Made by a program: the position numbers and the translations under genes. Positions 16,851 through 25,329 of a stretch of 64,000 nucleotides of DNA are shown piece after piece. The DNA comes from Glycocaulis profundi (GTDB lineage: Bacteria > Pseudomonadota > Alphaproteobacteria > Caulobacterales > Maricaulaceae), in contig VJOU01000017.1 in assembly GCA_007050995.1 (NCBI GenBank), positions 1 through 64,000 on the forward strand, written 5' to 3'. Positions within the stretch are counted from its first letter, which is position 1, and the number at the start of each line of letters is the position of its first letter. The notes below the pieces were generated by a model that ran no database searches, had not been told where the DNA came from, and saw nothing but the letters and a program-made list of their open reading frames with translations.

Positions 16851-16877
16851 GAAACGGGCGATGACCGCCGGGATGGA

Positions 16878-17684
16878 TCAGGCGCTGGCCGCGACCTTCT
16901 CGGTCGAGGGCGCGTCCGAGAAGAACAGGGCCTGGGCGATGGCCGCCTTCACCGCGTCCGACAGGAAGGGCTTGGTGATCAGGAAGGCCGGCTCGGGCCG
17001 CTCCCCGGTCAGCAGCCGCTCGGGGAAGGCGGTGATGAAGATGATCGGCACGTCCATCTCCTGGAGGATGTCGTTGGCCGCGTCGATGCCCGAGGAGTTG
17101 TCCGCCAGCTGGATGTCGGCGAGCACCAGGCCGGGCTGGTGCTTGGTCGCGGCGGCGACCGCCTCGTCGCGAGTGCGCGCGACGGTGGCGACGTCATGGC
17201 CCAGATCGGTGACGATGTTCTCGAGGTCGGCGGCGATGATCGGCTCGTCCTCGATGATCAGCACGGTGGTCTTCAGACCGGTCTCGATCTCGCGGTGGGC
17301 CTGGGAGATCAGGGCGTCGACCTCGTCCTCGCTGGTTTTGAGCACGGCGGCGGCCTCGGACGGGCTGAAGCCCTCCATGGCCGTCAGCAGCAGCGCCTCG
17401 CGGCCGCGGGGGGAGACTTTCTGCAGCCGGGCGTCAGGGCCGGAACCCGCGAAATCGCCCGGCTCGCCTTCGAGCGTGGCCGACCCGGTCGCCCACAGGG
17501 CGTGGAAGATCTGATACAGGGCGACCCGGCCGCCCAGCGCCTCGTCCCACTCGATATTGTCCGCCGCGGCGGCTTCCAGCGCCGCGCGCACGTGCGCGTC
17601 ACCCGACGTCTGGTCGCCGGTCAGCGCGCGCGCATAGCGCCTAAGAAACGGCAGGTGGGTTTTGAACTCGGCGATGAGGCTCAT
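16878..17684 (-). CDS. phyR: General stress response anti-anti-sigma response regulator PhyR
   Basis: 268 residues. An N-terminal sigma-like domain (about 1-130, regions 2 and 4 like EcfG) is fused to a C-terminal receiver (from about 139, VLIIEDEPIIAADLENI) with the phosphoacceptor D190 in LVLADIQLAD. When phosphorylated, PhyR binds NepR by sigma mimicry and frees EcfG. It is divergent to nepR-ecfG-phyK, the classical order, and has its own EcfG-type promoter at 17729-17753, so the loop is positively autoregulated. The length is normal for the family. Confidence 0.97.
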   Translation of the reverse strand: MSLIAEFKTHLPFLRRYARALTGDQTSGDAHVRAALEAAAADNIEWDEALGGRVALYQIFHALWATGSATLEGEPGDFAGSGPDARLQKVSPRGREALLLTAMEGFSPSEAAAVLKTSEDEVDALISQAHREIETGLKTTVLIIEDEPIIAADLENIVTDLGHDVATVARTRDEAVAAATKHQPGLVLADIQLADNSSGIDAANDILQEMDVPIIFITAFPERLLTGERPEPAFLITKPFLSDAVKAAIAQALFFSDAPSTEKVAASA

Positions 17685-17728
17685 GAGGCTCCCCGGCTGA
17701 AAAGCGTGTAAATCGATGCTTCAACGTC

Positions 17729-17753
17729 AACGCACACTGACTAAAACGGTTCC
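17729..17753 (-). promoter_or_regulatory. EcfG-type promoter of phyR
   Basis: Minus strand GGAAC at 17753-17749, a 16-base spacer, then CGTT at 17732-17729: an exact match to the alphaproteobacterial general-stress sigma consensus, 45 bases upstream of the phyR start. Confidence 0.88.
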
Positions 17754-17759
17754 GGGTCA

Positions 17760-17784
17760 GGAACCCGTGCTGCGCAGCGGCGTT
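17760..17784 (+). promoter_or_regulatory. EcfG-type promoter of nepR-ecfG-phyK
   Basis: GGAAC at 17760-17764, a 16-base spacer, then CGTT at 17781-17784. Transcription would start near 17791, just past the possible GTG start of nepR at 17789, which favours the ATG at 17837. Confidence 0.88.
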
Positions 17785-17836
17785 ATTCGTGTCAGTGCGC
17801 AAACAGAAGTCAGGCAGCGAGGCAGCCGCAGTGTCA

Positions 17837-18055
17837 ATGTCGGAAAACCATCCTGGAAAGCGCCCCCCCGCGGCGCCACCCGCTGAATCTCCCGATCAGC
17901 GGGCGCGCAGGCGCGTGCTCGGCGACCGTCTCCGCGATTACTATGACGCGGTGGCGCGCGAGCCCGTGCCTGACGAGTTCGAAAGTCTTCTCAACAATCT
18001 CGCCCAGAGCGCGGGCGCCCGCGGCAAGAGCGGCGGCGAAGGCTCCGGCCAATGA
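17837..18055 (+). CDS. nepR: Anti-sigma factor NepR
   Basis: 72 residues from the ATG at 17837; a GTG at 17789 would give 88 but lies before the predicted transcription start. The C-terminal half has the NepR helices, VLGDRLRDYYDAVAREPVPD then EFESLLNNLAQS. NepR holds EcfG inactive until PhyR~P removes it. Its stop overlaps the ecfG start (ATGA), which keeps sigma and anti-sigma synthesis coupled. The disordered, Pro-rich N-terminus is usual for NepR. Confidence 0.93.
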   Translation: MSENHPGKRPPAAPPAESPDQRARRRVLGDRLRDYYDAVAREPVPDEFESLLNNLAQSAGARGKSGGEGSGQ

Positions 18056-18654
18056 GCGGCGCACCGGCGGCGAATGCCGCGGCCGAGGAGTTCCAGCACT
18101 CCCTCACCGAAGTCATCCCTCACCTGCGGGCCTTCGCCCGGAGCCTGTGCGGCGACCCCACCGAGGCCGACGATCTGGTCCAGGAGACTCTGGTGAAGGC
18201 CTGGCGCGCGCAGGCCAGCTTCAAGCCGGGCACCTCGATCCGGGCCTGGACCTTCATGATCCTGCGCAACCATTTCTATTCGGAGCGGCGGCGCGCCTGG
18301 CGCAAGGCCGAGCGCGGCGGCGAGATCCCCGAGAACGCCCTGACGTCGAATGGCGCGCAGGACTGGTCGATGGATCTGGACGACATGCGCCGCGCGCTGG
18401 AGATGCTGCCCGACGAGCAGCGCGAGGCGCTGGTGCTGGTCGGCGCGGGCGGGTTCAGCTACGAAGAAGCGGCCGATGTCTGCGGGTGCGCCGTGGGCAC
18501 GGTCAAAAGCCGGGTCAGCCGGGCGAGAGCCGCGGTGGAGGCCATTCTGGAAGGCGGCGGGACGCTGAAGCGCTCGCCGGGTTCGGCTTCTCACGCAGCG
18601 GATGACCTCATTGACTACGTCCAGCGAGCTACCGCGGCCCAGTCCGCAACCTGA
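18052..18654 (+). CDS. ecfG: General stress response sigma factor EcfG (ECF15)
   Basis: 200 residues. Sigma region 2 (about 20-85: FARSLCGDPTEADDLVQETL, then IRAWTFMILRNHF) and region 4 (about 120-175: LPDEQREALVLVGAGGFSYE, then GTVKSRVSRAR) are intact, and an acidic linker joins them. It directs RNA polymerase to GGAAC-N16-CGTT promoters, three of which lie in this locus. It starts inside the nepR stop and its last 53 bases overlap the start of phyK. Confidence 0.95.
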   Translation: MSGAPAANAAAEEFQHSLTEVIPHLRAFARSLCGDPTEADDLVQETLVKAWRAQASFKPGTSIRAWTFMILRNHFYSERRRAWRKAERGGEIPENALTSNGAQDWSMDLDDMRRALEMLPDEQREALVLVGAGGFSYEEAADVCGCAVGTVKSRVSRARAAVEAILEGGGTLKRSPGSASHAADDLIDYVQRATAAQSAT

Positions 18655-20449
18655 CCTCGGCGAACCGGGGGACGGCAATGAGGCGCGGGGACGGTTTCCG
18701 ATCCCCCGCGCCCGCCGTTTCGGTCTCCGCTTCCGGCTGCTGCTGGTGGTGGGAATCGCCCTGCTGCCGGTGCTGCTTCTGTCCATCCTGCAGACGGTCG
18801 GGCGCTATCAGGTCTTCTCGGAAAACCAGCGCGAGCTGCTGAGCGCGCGCGCCCAGATCACCGCCCAGGACCAGCGGCAGGTGATCTTCGAGGCGGGCGC
18901 GGCCATGCGCGCGCTGGCCCAGCAGTCGCCGGTGCGCCTGATGGGCTCGGCGCTGTGCGCGGGCGCGCTGATGCGGGCGCTGGAGGACCAGCCGGCCTAT
19001 TCGAACATGATCCGGGTCAACTCGGCGGGCGTGCTGTCATGCTCGGCGCGGGTGCCCGACGTGCTGACCAATTTCGCCGATTCCGACTGGATACAGGACC
19101 TGCGCGGCGGCGCGGACTTCACCGTGGGCGCGATGGAATTCGACGCGGTGGACAACGAGGCCATCCTGCGCGCCGCCGTGCCCATCACCGACCAGAACGG
19201 CGCTTACGCGGGCGCGCTGGCCACGAACATCCGCGTCTCCGCCCTGCAGCGGTTGGGCCGGGCGCGGGCGGAGGGCGCGATCATCGGGCTGGTGGACCGC
19301 ACCGGCCAGGTGGTGACCGAAAGCGTCGATCTGGGGATGGCCCGGGTGGACGCCGAATATCTGGACGCGGCGGTGGCCGAGCGGCTGGTCCAGTTCCAGC
19401 GCGCAGGGCCGGGCGGCGGCCAGCGCATCTACGTGCTCGCCCCGCTGGTCAGCAACGAGCTGTTCGCGCTTCTGTCAGAGCCCGCGCCGGGCCTGCTGGA
19501 CTTCGCCTTCCTGGATCTGGCCGGGTCGGTCTTCCTGCCGCTGGCGATGTATTTCCTCGCCCTGACCGCGATCTGGCTGTCAGCGGACCTGCTGGTGCTG
19601 CGCTGGCTGACCTATCTGCGCCGGCTGGCGGCGGCCTATGGCCATGGCCGGTATTCGATCCGGCCCATGCGCGCCCGCTTCGCGCCCGGCGAGATGCGCG
19701 AGCTGGCCGAGACCTTCGGCTGGATGGCCCGCTCGATCGCGGAGCGCGACGAGCAGCTCAACGAGTCCCTCGAGCACAAGCAGATGCTCATCAAGGAGAT
19801 CCACCACCGGGTGAAGAACAACCTGCAGATCATCACCAGCCTGATCAATCTGCAGATGAAGTCGGTGGACGACCCGTCCAGCCGACGTGTGCTGGGCGAC
19901 GCCCAGACGCGCATCAACGCCCTGGCGCTGGTCCACCGCAGCCTCTACGAGGCGGGCGATCTGGGCCGGATCGATCTCAAGCCCTTCTTCTCCGAGCTGT
20001 GCGCCCTCACCCACGCGGCGGCAGGCGGCAACGAGCAGGGCATCCGGCTCGAGATGGAACTCGAACGCATCGTTCTGGACGCCGAGCGCGCCATTCCGCT
20101 GTCGCTGTTCGTCACCGAGGCGATGACCAACGCCTACAAGCACGCCTTCACCGACCGCCAGAAGGGCCGCATCAAGGTGCGGCTGACGCGCTGCGAGCCC
20201 AAGGAAGGGGATCCCGAGCCCGGCGAGAACGGGCTGGCCTGCGCCTTCATCGAGGATGACGGGGTGGGCGAGACCGGCGCCGCCGAACCGGGACGCAAGG
20301 GCGTAGGCTCATCGCTGTTCTCCGCCTTCGCCCGGCAACTGGGCGGCGTGTCGGACAAGCGCGTCGGCGAAGGCGGCGGGCACTGCGTGGAAGTGCGTTT
20401 TCCCCTGCTCGCCGGAGAGGGGGAACCCGGTTCGGACCAAGACGTTTAA
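18602..20449 (+). CDS. phyK: PhyK-like sensor histidine kinase (HisKA_2 family)
   Basis: 615 residues. Cytoplasmic N-terminus, TM helix at about 43-63, a large periplasmic sensor (about 65-300, CHASE/Cache-like), TM at about 304-333, a HAMP-like linker, then HisKA_2 with EIHHRVKNNLQIITSLINLQ (phospho-accepting His at 401 or 402) and a HATPase domain (N-box EAMTNAYKHAF, GVGSSLF). It probably phosphorylates PhyR in response to an envelope stress signal. Its start overlaps ecfG by 53 bases; an internal start cannot be excluded. The position behind ecfG matches PhyK in Caulobacter relatives. Confidence 0.9.
   Translation: MTSLTTSSELPRPSPQPDLGEPGDGNEARGRFPIPRARRFGLRFRLLLVVGIALLPVLLLSILQTVGRYQVFSENQRELLSARAQITAQDQRQVIFEAGAAMRALAQQSPVRLMGSALCAGALMRALEDQPAYSNMIRVNSAGVLSCSARVPDVLTNFADSDWIQDLRGGADFTVGAMEFDAVDNEAILRAAVPITDQNGAYAGALATNIRVSALQRLGRARAEGAIIGLVDRTGQVVTESVDLGMARVDAEYLDAAVAERLVQFQRAGPGGGQRIYVLAPLVSNELFALLSEPAPGLLDFAFLDLAGSVFLPLAMYFLALTAIWLSADLLVLRWLTYLRRLAAAYGHGRYSIRPMRARFAPGEMRELAETFGWMARSIAERDEQLNESLEHKQMLIKEIHHRVKNNLQIITSLINLQMKSVDDPSSRRVLGDAQTRINALALVHRSLYEAGDLGRIDLKPFFSELCALTHAAAGGNEQGIRLEMELERIVLDAERAIPLSLFVTEAMTNAYKHAFTDRQKGRIKVRLTRCEPKEGDPEPGENGLACAFIEDDGVGETGAAEPGRKGVGSSLFSAFARQLGGVSDKRVGEGGGHCVEVRFPLLAGEGEPGSDQDV
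20422..20446 (+). promoter_or_regulatory. EcfG-type promoter inside the end of phyK
   Basis: GGAAC at 20422-20426, a 16-base spacer, then CGTT at 20443-20446. It lies in the last codons of phyK, about 70 bases upstream of the entericidin-like gene, which it probably drives. Confidence 0.82.
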
Positions 20450-20514
20450 AGATCATGGGATTTCGATCCTTGAACACGGTCAGTCACGACCATCTTCATT
20501 GGAGGACACCGAAT

Positions 20515-20646
20515 ATGAAGCGTTTTGGCCTTATCTTCGCGAGCATCTTCTCGCTGATCACCATCGCCGCCTGCAACACCGTCGAGGGCGCCGGCCGCGA
20601 CATCGAAGCGACCGGCGAAGCCATCCAGGACGGCGCCAACAACTAA
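20515..20646 (+). CDS. Entericidin-like small lipoprotein
   Basis: 43 residues from the ATG at 20515, preceded by [25 protein letters not shown] is a lipoprotein signal with lipobox IAAC, and the short mature part ([20 protein letters not shown]) is typical of the entericidin A/B family. Such peptides are stress-induced envelope lipoproteins; in E. coli EcnB is stationary-phase controlled. Here the EcfG promoter at 20422-20446 makes it a direct general-stress target. An in-frame upstream ATG at 20455 lacks a ribosome site. Confidence 0.88.
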   Translation: MKRFGLIFASIFSLITIAACNTVEGAGRDIEATGEAIQDGANN

Positions 20647-20669
20647 GGCCGCCCTGCGCTTTTACCGAG

Positions 20670-20702
20670 AGGCCCGTCCGGTTCATCCGGGCGGGCCTTT
20701 TT
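20670..20702 (+). terminator. Rho-independent terminator after the entericidin-like gene
   Basis: AGGCCCGTCCGG and CCGGGCGGGCCT form a 12-bp stem with one G-T pair, closed by a TTCAT loop and followed by TTTTT. It ends the general-stress transcript before dapE. Confidence 0.88.
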
Positions 20703-20755
20703 CGTTCGGCGCGGGGCGATGGCGGGCGTCTTCGAAAGCGGTTATCTGTGGTCGC

Positions 20756-21922
20756 ATGATCGATACCGCCGCTCTGAAAGACCCCCTCCCCCTCGCCCGC
20801 GCCCTCGTCCGCGTCCCGTCCGTGACGCCGCGCGACGAAGGCGCGCTGAACACGCTGCAGGCCGCGCTCGAAGCGCTGGGCTTCACCTGCCGCCGTTTTC
20901 CCTTCGGCGAGGTCGACAATCTGTACGCTCGGCTGGGCGCGGCGCGGCCCGCGCTGGCCTTCGCAGGGCACACCGACGTGGTGCCCGCGGGCGACGAGGC
21001 GGCCTGGAGCCGACCGCCCTTCGGAGCCGAGGTGGCGGACGGCATCCTGTGGGGGCGCGGCGCGGCGGACATGAAGGGCGCCATCGCCGCCTTCACCGCA
21101 GCGGTGGCCCGGCATCTGGAGGCCAGAGGCCGCCCGCCCGGCTCCCTCGCTTTCCTGATCACCGGCGACGAGGAAGGCCCCGCCGTCGACGGCACGAAGC
21201 GCCTGCTCGAAGCGCTCAGCGCAGAGGGCGAAGGCTTCGACCACTGCATCGTGGGCGAGCCGACCAACCCGAAAACCATGGGCGAGGAGGTCAAGATCGG
21301 CCGCCGGGGCTCGCTGAACGGGGTGATCACCGTCACCGGCAGGCAGGGCCACGTGGCCTATCCCGACCGGGCGCTCAACCCCGTTCCGGCGCTGCTTGAG
21401 CTGCTGGGCCGCCTGACCGCGCGGACGCTGGACGAGGGCAACGTGCACTTTCAGCCCTCCAATCTGGAGATCACCTCGGTGGACGTGGGCAACCCGGCCC
21501 ACAACGTGATCCCGGCGCGGGCGCTCGCGAAGTTCAACATCCGCTTCAACACCGCCCACCGGGGCAAGGATCTGAAGGGCTGGATCGAGGACGAGGCCAA
21601 GGCGGTCGCGGAAAGCTCGGGCGCCGAGATCGCGCTGGACCTGAAAGTGACCGGCGAGGCCTTCCTGACCGAGACCGGACCGTTCACCGATCTGATCGCG
21701 CAGGCCGTCGAGGCCGCGACGGGCCGCAAGCCCGCCCTGACCACCGGCGGGGGCACGTCGGATGCCCGCTTCATCAAGGACCACGCGCCGGTGGCCGAGT
21801 TCGGGCTCGTCGGCGCGACCATCCATCAGGTCGACGAGCACGCGGCGGTGGCCGACATCGAGACCTTGACCGAGGTCTATGAGGGCGTGATCGCGCGCTA
21901 TTTCGAGGTGATCGGGAGATGA
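20756..21922 (+). CDS. dapE: Succinyl-diaminopimelate desuccinylase
   Basis: 388 residues of the M20 family. [12 protein letters not shown] carries a zinc His and catalytic Asp, [14 protein letters not shown] carries the bridging Asp, TGDEEGPA carries the general-base Glu and zinc Glu, and [12 protein letters not shown] and [11 protein letters not shown] are DapE signatures. It hydrolyses N-succinyl-LL-2,6-diaminopimelate in lysine and peptidoglycan synthesis. Length is normal. It is coupled by ATGA overlap to the membrane-protein gene that follows. Confidence 0.95.
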   Translation: MIDTAALKDPLPLARALVRVPSVTPRDEGALNTLQAALEALGFTCRRFPFGEVDNLYARLGAARPALAFAGHTDVVPAGDEAAWSRPPFGAEVADGILWGRGAADMKGAIAAFTAAVARHLEARGRPPGSLAFLITGDEEGPAVDGTKRLLEALSAEGEGFDHCIVGEPTNPKTMGEEVKIGRRGSLNGVITVTGRQGHVAYPDRALNPVPALLELLGRLTARTLDEGNVHFQPSNLEITSVDVGNPAHNVIPARALAKFNIRFNTAHRGKDLKGWIEDEAKAVAESSGAEIALDLKVTGEAFLTETGPFTDLIAQAVEAATGRKPALTTGGGTSDARFIKDHAPVAEFGLVGATIHQVDEHAAVADIETLTEVYEGVIARYFEVIGR

Positions 21923-22509
21923 CCGGGCTGGCGGAGCGGTTCCGCCACGCGACCGCGGGGCTTTACGCCATGATGGCGTTCAAGCCGGGCTGGCGCGCGC
22001 GCTTCGACGTCAGCTTCGATGGCATGATCGCCTCGTTCGGGGGCGCGCTGATCGCCCTGCCCGCCTTCGCGCTGATCGTGCTGGGATCGAACCATTTCAT
22101 CGCCGCCCATCCCGACATCGTCGATCCGACCGCCCAGGTCGGGCTGTGGGGCGCGGCGGGCCAGTATGCGCGCATCTGGCTGCTCTTCCCGCCCGTGGCC
22201 CTGCTGGTCTGTCTGGTGCTGGGGCTGAAGACCGGGCTGGCGGCCTGGATCACGGTCCACAACTGGGCGGTGGCGGTGCTGCTGTGGATTCAGGCCCTGA
22301 TCTGGATGCTGCACGCGGCGGGCATCATCGGGCTGGAAATGCTCAGCTTCCTGCTGGCGCTCTATCAGGTGCTGCGGCTGGTGGTGCACTGGCGGGTGGC
22401 GATGGGGGCGCTGGGGCTGCACTGGGGCATCGCGGCGGGGGCCGCCTGCATCCCGCTGATCGTGGACGCGATCCTGGTCTATGGCCTGACGGCGGGCGCG
22501 GGCGGGTAG
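21919..22509 (+). CDS. Uncharacterised integral membrane protein
   Basis: 196 residues with about four or five hydrophobic helices (near 35-58, 82-105, 108-125, 128-150 and 165-190). The start overlaps the dapE stop (ATGA), and the last 31 bases overlap the convergent truA gene. No catalytic motif is visible. It resembles small membrane proteins often found behind dapE in alphaproteobacteria, but I cannot name a function. Confidence 0.8.
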   Translation: MTGLAERFRHATAGLYAMMAFKPGWRARFDVSFDGMIASFGGALIALPAFALIVLGSNHFIAAHPDIVDPTAQVGLWGAAGQYARIWLLFPPVALLVCLVLGLKTGLAAWITVHNWAVAVLLWIQALIWMLHAAGIIGLEMLSFLLALYQVLRLVVHWRVAMGALGLHWGIAAGAACIPLIVDAILVYGLTAGAGG

Positions 22510-23240
22510 TCCACGAACGCCAGATAGAGCCCGTCGGGCGGTGCCACCGGCCCGCAGGCCTTCCGGTCGGCGGCCTCCAGCGCGGCGCGGAAGTCCGCCA
22601 CGCTCCACTTGCCCGTGCCCACCTCGACCAGCGAGCCCGCGATGGAGCGGATCTGGCGGTGCAGGAAGCTGATCGCCTCCACCCGCAGATGAATCTCCGC
22701 CCCCTCGCGGGTCACCGAGATGGCGTCGAGGGATTTGACCGGGCTGTCGGCCTGGCACTGGGAATCGCGGAAGGTCGTGAAGTCGTGAGTGCCCACAAGG
22801 CACGCCGCCGCCGCGTCCATCGCCCCGGCGTCCAGCGGAACCGGCACGCGCCAGACCCGCCCCCGGTCCAGCGCCAGCGGCGGGCGGCGGTCGATGAAGC
22901 GGTAGAGATAGCCTCGCCTGACCGCTGAAAAGCGGGCGTGGAAATCGGCCGCGGCCGGCTCCGCGCTCAGGACCGCCACGGGGTCGGGCTTGAGATGGTG
23001 GTTGAGCGCGTCGCGCACCGTGTCGCCGGGCAGGTCCTTTTCAAGATCGACATGGGCGGCCATGGCCAGCGCGTGCACGCCCGCGTCCGTGCGCCCCGCG
23101 CCATAGACCTCGCGCGGCCCGCCATCGAGCTTTTCCGCCGCCCGTTCCAGCGCGGCCTGCACCGACGGGCCGTTCGTCTGCCGCTGCCAGCCCACGAAGG
23201 GGCCGCCGTCATATTCGATGACGAGCTTGTAGCGGGCCAT
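22479..23240 (-). CDS. truA: tRNA pseudouridine(38-40) synthase TruA
   Basis: 253 residues from the ATG at 23240; the frame is open further upstream but there it is antisense-like extension over fmt. It starts MARYKLVIEYDGGPFVGWQR, and the catalytic Asp lies in GAGRTDAGVHA. HDFTTFRDSQCQADSPVK and SFLHRQIRSI are also TruA blocks. It isomerises U38-U40 in the anticodon arm. It is five bases behind fmt, so the two form one operon, as in many alphaproteobacteria. Its 3' end overlaps the convergent membrane-protein gene. Confidence 0.95.
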   Translation of the reverse strand: MARYKLVIEYDGGPFVGWQRQTNGPSVQAALERAAEKLDGGPREVYGAGRTDAGVHALAMAAHVDLEKDLPGDTVRDALNHHLKPDPVAVLSAEPAAADFHARFSAVRRGYLYRFIDRRPPLALDRGRVWRVPVPLDAGAMDAAAACLVGTHDFTTFRDSQCQADSPVKSLDAISVTREGAEIHLRVEAISFLHRQIRSIAGSLVEVGTGKWSVADFRAALEAADRKACGPVAPPDGLYLAFVDYPPAPAVRP

Positions 23241-23245
23241 GATGG

Positions 23246-24175
23246 TCAGAGCCCGGTTCCGGCGGGAACGGCGGTCCCGCGCAGGAACTCCTCGGCTCCC
23301 ATGACGCCCCGGCCCTCGCGCTGGAGCCGGACCAGGCGCACCGCGCCGCGACCGCAGGCGATCAGCAGCTGGTCGTCGAGCGCCTCGCCGGGCTCGCCCT
23401 CGCCCCGCTCGGGCTCGGCGAAATGGACCTTCACCCTCACCGGGCGTTTGCCGCCGTCGAGCTCGAACCACGCGCCGGGAAAGGGCGACAGGCCGCGGAT
23501 GTGATCGGCCACCTCGCTCGCGGGCCGGGTCCAGTCGATCCGGGCTTCGGCGGCGGTGATCTTTTTCGCGTAGGTCACGCCCTCATCGGGCTGGGGCGTG
23601 GCGTTCAGCGAGCCGCGCTCCAGCGCGGCCAGCGTGCGCGGCCAGAGCTGGGCGCCGGTGGTCATGAGCCGGTCGTGCAGGCTGCCCGCGGTGTCTTCAG
23701 GCGCGATGGGCACGATCTCGCTGATCAGGACCGGGCCGGTGTCCAGCCCCGCCTCCATCTGCATGATCTGCACGCCCGTCACCTCGTCGCCCGCCATGAT
23801 CGCGCGCTGGATCGGCGCCGCGCCGCGCCAGCGCGGCAGCAGCGAGGCGTGCAGGTTCAGACAGCCCAGCCGGGGCGCGTCCAGCGCCTCCTGAGGCAGT
23901 ATCTGGCCATAGGCGACCACGCAGGCGGCGTCGAGATCGAGCCCGGCGAAGTCCGCGATCACGTCCGGGTCGCGGAAGCTGGCGGGCGTCAACACCTCGA
24001 TCCCGAACTGCTCGGCGAGCTGATGGACCGGGCTCTTGCGCAGGGTCTGCCCGCGCCCCGAGGGCCGGGGCGGCTGGGAATAGACGCGGACCACCTCATG
24101 ACCCGCGCCGACGATCTCGGCGAGGCTGGCGGCGGCGAAGTCGGGGGTGCCCATGAAGGCGAGGCGCAGTGTCAT
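23246..24175 (-). CDS. fmt: Methionyl-tRNA formyltransferase
   Basis: 309 residues. Starts [19 protein letters not shown]. The formyl-transfer site has [20 protein letters not shown] with the conserved Asn/His and SLLPxxRG loop, then [17 protein letters not shown]. The C-terminal domain (about 205-309) binds the tRNA acceptor. It formylates initiator Met-tRNA from 10-formyl-THF. It is upstream of truA in one operon; def, its common partner, is not in the window. Confidence 0.96.
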   Translation of the reverse strand: MTLRLAFMGTPDFAAASLAEIVGAGHEVVRVYSQPPRPSGRGQTLRKSPVHQLAEQFGIEVLTPASFRDPDVIADFAGLDLDAACVVAYGQILPQEALDAPRLGCLNLHASLLPRWRGAAPIQRAIMAGDEVTGVQIMQMEAGLDTGPVLISEIVPIAPEDTAGSLHDRLMTTGAQLWPRTLAALERGSLNATPQPDEGVTYAKKITAAEARIDWTRPASEVADHIRGLSPFPGAWFELDGGKRPVRVKVHFAEPERGEGEPGEALDDQLLIACGRGAVRLVRLQREGRGVMGAEEFLRGTAVPAGTGL

Positions 24176-24209
24176 GGGCGCAGGATGTATCGCGCTGAAG
24201 CGCCCGCGG

Positions 24210-25109
24210 CTAGATGCCGTCCTTGAACCATGCAGCCAGATGATCGACGAACAGCCGCACCCGGTGGGCCAGGAAGCGGTTGGAGGGGAAGACGGCCCAC
24301 AGATCGCGGTGCTCGGGCGTCCAGTCGGTCAGGACGCGCTGCACCCGCCCCTCCTCGATGGCGGCGCGGGCGGCCCATTCAGGCGGCGCGGCCACGCCCA
24401 GCCCCGCGCAGGCCGCGTTGACCGACGCGTTCGCGCCATTGAGCGTGATGCGCCCTGACACCTTGACCTCGGCTTTGCCGCCCGACCCGTCCATCCGGTC
24501 GAAGCGCCACAGGTTGGGCGCGGGCTTGTTGCGGTCGATCACGCAGGCGTGCTGGGACAGATCTGCGGGGTGCTCGGGGCTGCCGTGGGTCTTGAGATAG
24601 TCAGGCGAGGCGATCACCGCGAGCTGGGCGTCGGCCAGCCGTTTCGCGATCAGCGATGAATCGGGCAGGTGCCCGATCCTCACGCCCATGTCGAAGCCTT
24701 CGTCCACCAGATCCACCATCCGGTCGGACAGATCGAGCCTCACCTCCACCGCAGGCCATGCCTGCATGAAGGCTGTGACCGGCTCGATCAGGCGGCTGGC
24801 GCCGAAATCCACCGGCGCGGAGACGCGCAGCGCGCCGGCGGCCGCGGCGGTCTCGGCTGCCAGGCCGTTCTCAATCTCCTGATACTCGCTCAGCCAGGGA
24901 CGGATGCGGTCGAGCAGGGCGCGGCCCGCGTCGGTCAGCCGGACCGAGCGGGTCGTGCGCTCGAGCAGGCGCGCCTGCAGCCGGTCTTCGAGAGCGGCGA
25001 TCTGTTTTGAAGCCGCGCCGGGCGTGAGGCCCTGACGTTCGGCGGCGCGGGTGAAGCTCTCGAGCTCGGCCACCGCGGCGAAAAGATGGAGCGCGTCGAT
25101 CCTGTCCAT
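24210..25109 (-). CDS. LysR-family transcriptional regulator
   Basis: 299 residues from the ATG at 25109 ([20 protein letters not shown]). The winged HTH (1-60: [20 protein letters not shown]) and a periplasmic-binding-like effector domain (about 90-290) belong to the LysR type, in the CrgA/AaeR-like branch that lacks an obvious neighbouring target. Longer starts upstream (25172) look unlikely. It ends 35 bases before fmt on the same strand. Confidence 0.9.
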   Translation of the reverse strand: MDRIDALHLFAAVAELESFTRAAERQGLTPGAASKQIAALEDRLQARLLERTTRSVRLTDAGRALLDRIRPWLSEYQEIENGLAAETAAAAGALRVSAPVDFGASRLIEPVTAFMQAWPAVEVRLDLSDRMVDLVDEGFDMGVRIGHLPDSSLIAKRLADAQLAVIASPDYLKTHGSPEHPADLSQHACVIDRNKPAPNLWRFDRMDGSGGKAEVKVSGRITLNGANASVNAACAGLGVAAPPEWAARAAIEEGRVQRVLTDWTPEHRDLWAVFPSNRFLAHRVRLFVDHLAAWFKDGI

Positions 25110-25329
25110 GGGCCTATTTCCAGACGGGAATGAGTGAAACCAATCAAGCCTTATTAAATCAAGGCGCGCCACCGGTCACCGGCCCATGACAGGTTTCATC
25201 GTTGGAAAATCTCGCTTGGCAGGAGAAAACGCAGACCTCTAAACGATTTGTTACCCCTGCATGTGCATCGTCACGGATGGACGCGTGCGCCTGCGAATCG
25301 GGCGCGCGCCATGATGAGGAGCCGGACCG

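Noticed and set aside
16563-17711. Long plus-strand open frame across the tRNA and phyR
   Set aside because: It is antisense to phyR, whose domains and promoter are clear, and it runs through the tRNA gene. Its codon pattern is a GC-rich shadow.
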